Shown piece by piece: positions 59,896 through 64,000 of a stretch of DNA of 64,000 nt. The notes beneath the pieces were generated by a model. That model saw only the letters and a program-made list of their open reading frames with translations. It made no database searches and had not been told where the DNA came from. A program made the translations under genes and the position numbers. How positions within the stretch are numbered: the stretch's first letter is position 1; every line of letters starts with the position of its first letter. The stretch is from Bacteroidota bacterium (GTDB taxonomy: Bacteria; Bacteroidota; Bacteroidia; Flavobacteriales; Weeksellaceae), in NCBI GenBank assembly GCA_018902795.1, contig JAHIQD010000020.1:124001-188000 (forward strand), in the 5' to 3' direction.

Positions 59896-60396
59896 ATGAC
59901 AATAGACAAAAACCACGTAGTAGCGCTTCATTACACGCTTAATTCCATTGAAGAAAATGGAGAAAAATCATTCATCGAAAAAACAGATGCTGATAACCCT
60001 TTCACTTTTTTATACGGAGTTGGAATGATGTTGCCGAAATTTGAGGAACATCTTCAGGGTCTTGTTGCCGGAGACACAAAAACCTTTACCATTACTCCTG
60101 AAGAAGGATATGGCGAAAAAGCTGAAGATGCGATTGCGCATTTACCAGTTGGAATGTTCGAACAGAGCGAAATGCCGCCTGTTGGCGCAATTTTACCGCT
60201 GCAGGATCCTGAAGGAAACCATGTAAATGCAGTAGTGATGGAAGTAACTCCGGAAGCTGTTATTGTAGATCTAAACCACCCAATGGCAGGAAAAACCCTG
60301 AACTTTGATATTGAAGTGGTAGCTTCCCGCCCGGCTACGGAAGAGGAATTGGCTCACGGTCACGCGCATGGAATTGACGGTCACGAAGGACATTAA
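59896..60396 (+). CDS. slyD: SlyD-like FKBP peptidyl-prolyl isomerase
   Basis: Cytoplasmic folding catalyst and chaperone with metal-binding tail. The 166-residue protein begins IDKNHVVALHYTLN and contains LYGVGMMLPKFEEHLQGLVAGD, the FKBP core, with an inserted IF/chaperone flap (AEDAIAHLPVGMFEQ to EVTPEAVIVDLNHP). NHPMAGKTLNFDIEV is the conserved second FKBP half. The C-terminus is short and His-rich (HGHAHGIDGHEGH), consistent with nickel or zinc binding as in SlyD. Length is a little shorter than E. coli SlyD. Confidence 0.92.
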   Translation: MTIDKNHVVALHYTLNSIEENGEKSFIEKTDADNPFTFLYGVGMMLPKFEEHLQGLVAGDTKTFTITPEEGYGEKAEDAIAHLPVGMFEQSEMPPVGAILPLQDPEGNHVNAVVMEVTPEAVIVDLNHPMAGKTLNFDIEVVASRPATEEELAHGHAHGIDGHEGH

Positions 60397-60415
60397 TTTC
60401 TAATTACCAAATATC

Positions 60416-60444
60416 AAAAGCTACGATGATTTTCGTAGCTTTTT
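60416..60444. terminator. Bidirectional terminator
   Basis: Perfect 11-bp stem AAAAGCTACGA (60416-60426), TGATTT loop, TCGTAGCTTTT (60433-60443). Between convergent slyD and the nuclease gene. Confidence 0.85.
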
Positions 60445-60507
60445 GTATTTTGAAGCGTTATTTCCCAATATGAATAAAAAGCGCTTAATACTTATTTTTC
60501 TCAAATT

Positions 60508-63240
60508 TTAAGCTCCCCAACTCACTTTTTCTGTTTCCACAAAATCAATTTCAGGGTTCAGAATGTCGAGGATCACATTTCTGATCGATTTCATCGGCAT
60601 TTCCAAAAGCTGATTAGAGATTTCACTTTCTCCTAAAATATTGAGGTTCTGAACACCTTTGTTCACTTCGGCAAAACTCCAGATTCCGCACTCTACAAAA
60701 TTGTCCGGATATTTTTTCTCATTCAGAACTGAATACGCATACACACAAAGCTGCATCGCCTGTTTATAATCGTCACGGAAAAATAATTTCTCGAGTTTTT
60801 CCTCATCCTCTGCTTTTTTCGGTTGTGAGACAGAAAGATTTTTCGTTTTGGCAGTTTTAAAATCAATAATTCTCAAGTTCCCGTTAAGCCTGTCAACACG
60901 GTCAATAAATCCGTAGAAACAAACCTGATCGGTTTTTTGCTCATCCAGATAAAAACTGATGTTCTCAAAATTACCCTCAACACTCAAAATTTCAAGTGAA
61001 TTACCTTCCTGAACTAATTTTCTGTCATAATCCACAACATTCCGCACTACCCTTTCAGCGATGGACCGGTGGATGAAATTCATTCCTTTTTCATAAAATT
61101 CAACCTGATGTTTTAATTTTTCAATCGCCCGGTTGATGGCTTCATTTATTTTTTCGGTCGATAGGTCTAAGTCTTTAACGGTTAAAACTTTACCTATCAG
61201 TTTTTCATAAATATCTTGAAGTGCATAATGCACCAGATTTCCGTAACTTCTCTGGGAGAGTTCTTCTTCAATTTCGCTGGTTTCTTTGGTGTTGAGAATT
61301 TTAGTTAAATAAAAATCAACCGGATTATAAATATAAGAAGTGAGATGTGAAGCTGAAATACGGCTTTTCCATTCTTCCAGTTTCTCAAGAACTTTTGGTG
61401 TTTTTTCAATTTGAATGGGTTCCTGACTGATCGGATCTGAAGTATTTTCAATGATGATATTTTCAATCTGATGATGCTGGTCTTCAATTTCCATTTGGGT
61501 GATGAAACGGCTTTTTTCTCCTGTATTAACACCCGAATTCAATGCATTGAAAAGAAGGTGTACATTCTTCGAATCCTGGATCAAACGGTAATAATGATAA
61601 GCGTAAATGCTGTCATTTTCCAGAAAAGTATGCAATCCGAAATGCTGCCTCACATCAAACGGTAAATAAGTATTCTGCGAATTTCCAAGCGGTAATTTTC
61701 CTTCGTTGGCGGAAAGGAGAATGATATTTTCAAAATTCAAAAGCCGCGTTTCCAAGAGTCCCATTACCTGTAAACCCTGAAGCGGCTCTCCCTGAAAATC
61801 AATTGTTTCCGAATTGACCAACTGGTTGATCAAAACTTCCAGAGTTTCCATTTTTATTGCAAAGGAGTAAGGCGAAATCTGATTTCTGATGATCTTAAAA
61901 CTCTTTTCGAAATGGGAAACATTTTCGTACAGAATATCATCCAGTTCCCTGAATTTCAGATTATAACAGTAATCGATCAGCAAATCTAAAAATTCAATTA
62001 CAGAATTTGGTTTGCTGAAAAGGTTGAAATAAGAAAGGCCGGAAAGAAATGCTGCAAACTGCTTTTTAGAAATATATACGATATTTCTTTCCTCAATTTG
62101 GGTTTTAAAACCGGCAATTATATTCTGATCCAGATCATCATTCGGAAGTTCTTCCAAAATCGCCAGAACATCGTTGTAATAGTAAGAAGAATCTTTTTTC
62201 TCCAACTGTTTCTGAAGGTAAAAAAGCTGCTTTACCGCATTGCTGAAACCCAGATTTTTCAGCGGAAATCCCATCGTGATATTCAGATGTTCAACCGCGC
62301 TCATCGCATCCAGACTCGCAGGGAGCAGATTTTCATCCAGCAGCACGACTGCAGTTTTTGAAAGATTCTGATCATCCAGTTCTTTAAAAATTTCGGGCAG
62401 AACCTTTGTTTGGGTAATATTTCCTGAAACCTCATATACTTTAATGGCTTTCGGCTGTGCAAAATCGTTTTCAATCCACTGGAAACTCCGGCTGTCATTG
62501 AATTCTTTCCAGGTTTTATGCTGTCTCAGAAATTTTCCCGCTTCCTGTCTGGTGTCATTGATGTAATACTCATCAGCCTGAAAGAAACACTGCGCTTTAT
62601 CCCACTGCAACAGACTTTTTACTAACTTTTCTTCTACCGGTGTGAAAGCATTAAAGCCACAGAACACAAATTTCTGTTCGGTTTTCTGCGCAAAATCTTC
62701 AATTTTATCTTTCGCGGATTCATGAATCATTCCTGAAGTAGCCCAGTTCTTCTCATTAAGCTTCTGCTTTAATATGGGTAAAAAAAGGTTCATTTTCTGC
62801 CAGAAATTCAGAAACTTCTTCCTCGGAATATCTTCTGATTCGCCAAGGTTTTCAGACCAGTTCTTAATTCTTTCCTCATCAAACATATACTCCAAAACCG
62901 CTTCGTCTTTACCGGAAAATTTCAGAATATCGTCCCAGTCTTTCAAAAGCGTTGGAAACCATTTGAGAAAGTTGGCAAAATCTTCGGAAGGCTGAATATC
63001 ACGGTAAATTTCGAAAGCAAAAAGCCAAAGTGCAATTCCCTGAACGGGCTGTTTTCCGGAAATTTCTTTGATTAAATCTTCAACAGTAAAAAAGTTGGGT
63101 AAAAAACCTGAATACTGCTTTTCTTTAAGGATTTTTTTAATGAAAACAACGGGTCTTTTCCCGGGAAGAACAATATTAAATCCGGAGAGATCAGAATTTT
63201 GGAAGAGCAGTTCAGTGATGATTTTATTGAGAAATTTCAT
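60508..63240 (-). CDS. AddB-like PD-(D/E)XK nuclease/inactivated helicase
   Basis: Large 910-residue protein with a helicase-like N-terminal and middle region (about 1-620) and a C-terminal RecB-type nuclease domain (about 620-900). In the nuclease, YGFIDRVDRL and RIIDFKTAKTK give the D-x(n)-D-x-K core, preceded by SYGNLVHYALQDIYEKL with its conserved His. The N-terminus has NIVLPGKRPVVFIKK in place of a functional Walker A, as in AddB proteins. This suggests the AddB half of an AddAB-like double-strand-end resection machine; a partner AddA gene is not in the window. No four-Cys iron-sulphur motif is obvious. Confidence 0.85.
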   Translation of the reverse strand: MKFLNKIITELLFQNSDLSGFNIVLPGKRPVVFIKKILKEKQYSGFLPNFFTVEDLIKEISGKQPVQGIALWLFAFEIYRDIQPSEDFANFLKWFPTLLKDWDDILKFSGKDEAVLEYMFDEERIKNWSENLGESEDIPRKKFLNFWQKMNLFLPILKQKLNEKNWATSGMIHESAKDKIEDFAQKTEQKFVFCGFNAFTPVEEKLVKSLLQWDKAQCFFQADEYYINDTRQEAGKFLRQHKTWKEFNDSRSFQWIENDFAQPKAIKVYEVSGNITQTKVLPEIFKELDDQNLSKTAVVLLDENLLPASLDAMSAVEHLNITMGFPLKNLGFSNAVKQLFYLQKQLEKKDSSYYYNDVLAILEELPNDDLDQNIIAGFKTQIEERNIVYISKKQFAAFLSGLSYFNLFSKPNSVIEFLDLLIDYCYNLKFRELDDILYENVSHFEKSFKIIRNQISPYSFAIKMETLEVLINQLVNSETIDFQGEPLQGLQVMGLLETRLLNFENIILLSANEGKLPLGNSQNTYLPFDVRQHFGLHTFLENDSIYAYHYYRLIQDSKNVHLLFNALNSGVNTGEKSRFITQMEIEDQHHQIENIIIENTSDPISQEPIQIEKTPKVLEKLEEWKSRISASHLTSYIYNPVDFYLTKILNTKETSEIEEELSQRSYGNLVHYALQDIYEKLIGKVLTVKDLDLSTEKINEAINRAIEKLKHQVEFYEKGMNFIHRSIAERVVRNVVDYDRKLVQEGNSLEILSVEGNFENISFYLDEQKTDQVCFYGFIDRVDRLNGNLRIIDFKTAKTKNLSVSQPKKAEDEEKLEKLFFRDDYKQAMQLCVYAYSVLNEKKYPDNFVECGIWSFAEVNKGVQNLNILGESEISNQLLEMPMKSIRNVILDILNPEIDFVETEKVSWGA

Positions 63241-63273
63241 AAGGGATATAAAAACGAAAATTAAGAAAATTAA

Positions 63274-63314
63274 AACAAAAAAGCATCAGGAAAATGAGTT
63301 ATTCCTGATGCTTT
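63274..63314 (-). terminator. Terminator of the lipoprotein gene
   Basis: AAAGCATCAGGAA (63280-63292), a 9-base loop and TTCCTGATGCTTT (63302-63314); on the reverse strand followed by a T-rich tract (complement of 63271-63279). Confidence 0.8.
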
Positions 63315-63338
63315 CGCTGTTCCGTATATTTTAATCAG

Positions 63339-63755
63339 TTATTTCACCACAATATTTTTTTCAATCCACATGTTTTCGCCTGCCGCATTTTTCCCGTTCC
63401 AGAATTTAAAGGTGAAAGTACCGGTCTGCTGCGGCCTGAAATTAATCTGCGAAGCCTTGGCAACCGCATTTCCGCATGCTGCTGAAGTTTTAAATTTATA
63501 AGAGGTAACGCGTCTCTCTGTCTGACTGGTGTGAAAATAGTCGTAGCCATAAAAACCCTCGCAGTTTGCGGTATAATTGGAAAAAGTTTTGATGGTCTGT
63601 ATCGTGAACACATCCATCGTGTCCTGAGCAACTTTTACGCTGTCGATTTTAACGGCGTCGGTATTTAAAATTTCATCGCCATCGAAACGGTCATTGCATC
63701 CTGTAAATGTCAAAATTACAAGCGCAAAAACACCAAGTTTATATAATTTTTTCAT
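63339..63755 (-). CDS. Hypothetical lipoprotein
   Basis: 138-residue product with a lipoprotein signal (MKKLYKLGVFALVILTFTGC, Cys20). The mature part looks like a beta-rich extracellular domain ending FTFKFWNGKNAAGENMWIEKNIVV, with two further cysteines (NCEGFYGYDYF and AACGNAV) that could form a disulphide. I do not recognise a named family. It is a single-gene unit with its own terminator, between the nuclease gene and rsmG. Confidence 0.78.
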   Translation of the reverse strand: MKKLYKLGVFALVILTFTGCNDRFDGDEILNTDAVKIDSVKVAQDTMDVFTIQTIKTFSNYTANCEGFYGYDYFHTSQTERRVTSYKFKTSAACGNAVAKASQINFRPQQTGTFTFKFWNGKNAAGENMWIEKNIVVK

Positions 63756-63809
63756 AATTAATAATTTTTAATACTAAAACGTCACCGATTAACCCTTTAT
63801 TATATTAAA

Positions 63810-64000
63810 TTATGAATTGAAATTTCCTTTAGATAAATATACCACTTTTTTGGTTTCGAAAAAATCACTTTCGAAAAAATCTTTCAGTGAGAAGATCTCC
63901 GCTTTCAAACCGGCAAGTTCTTCCGCTAAATCTCCACCTTTTAGATACAGAACTCCGTTATGTTTAGGATTGAACTGTTCTTTTTCGAATTTCCCCTTCA
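63810..64000 (-). CDS. rsmG: 16S rRNA (guanine-527-N7)-methyltransferase, C-terminal part
   Basis: The last 62 complete codons of a gene running off the window. The reading ends NGVLYLKGGDLAEELAG, then FFETKKVVYLSKGNFNS; the YLKGGD and ETKKVVY stretches match the end of RsmG/GidB proteins, which methylate 16S rRNA using SAM. The N-terminal SAM-binding part is outside the window, so the call rests on these short motifs. Confidence 0.75.
   Translation of the reverse strand, partial: KGKFEKEQFNPKHNGVLYLKGGDLAEELAGLKAEIFSLKDFFESDFFETKKVVYLSKGNFNS

Overview
The window reads as a chromosomal stretch from a member of the Bacteroidota, most likely a Flavobacteriia of the Weeksellaceae (Chryseobacterium/Kaistella/Epilithonimonas-like). 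Three kinds of evidence support this. There is a type IX secretion component (PorQ) and two secreted proteins ending in type A sorting domains. Several genes have the TAnnTTTG -7 box with a TTG -33 element typical of the phylum. Shine-Dalgarno sequences are weak or absent, and the base composition is AT-rich. I saw no rRNA, tRNA, CRISPR array, IS element or prophage. The genus is an inference; the phylum call is strong.

Layout. 1-9412: partial pyrH, porQ-cmk, a three-gene membrane-stress cluster (YtxH, holin-like, unknown), a SpoU rRNA methylase overlapping head-to-head with the outer-membrane assembly lipoprotein TamL, and a secreted TolB-M28-PDZ peptidase. 9635-14285: a complete cyanophycin module, with cyanophycin synthetase divergent from cyanophycinase and an isoaspartyl peptidase. 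14358-19570: pyruvate phosphate dikinase, a small lipoprotein, a FabH-type ketosynthase and CorA. 19662-24369: a tetR-tolC-emrA-emrB efflux operon with a dyad operator over its -33 element. 24580-30299: a Cys-rich secreted peptide, an atypical LuxR-type regulator, and a DnaE polymerase fused to its own DEDDh exonuclease. 30582-42189: two T9SS cargo proteins, a fused E1 alpha/beta 2-oxoacid dehydrogenase, a GDPD, LigA and a second M28 peptidase.

42291-52716: a P-type ATPase, exonuclease III, and a DNA-repair/stress island on the + strand (Ku, LigD, a DUF6526-like membrane protein, a 54-residue lipoprotein, a long-tailed SDR, topoisomerase IB and an 89-residue unknown), then an HD phosphohydrolase. 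53119-64000: methylglyoxal synthase, a peroxide-stress operon (nitroreductase-ohrR-ohr) with an OhrR-like operator over its -33 element, topoisomerase III, SDR and Old Yellow Enzyme reductases, SlyD, an AddB-like nuclease, a lipoprotein and partial rsmG.

How the genes work together. Most genes are housekeeping, but three sets stand out. Cyanophycin synthesis and two-step breakdown (polymer to beta-Asp-Arg to Asp plus Arg) are encoded together. Two-component NHEJ lies beside a topoisomerase IB and exonuclease III. Two stress or efflux operons carry readable autoregulatory operators. Three genes (cphB, corA and the E1 dehydrogenase) have their -7 box only 4-6 bases before the start codon, which predicts leaderless transcripts.
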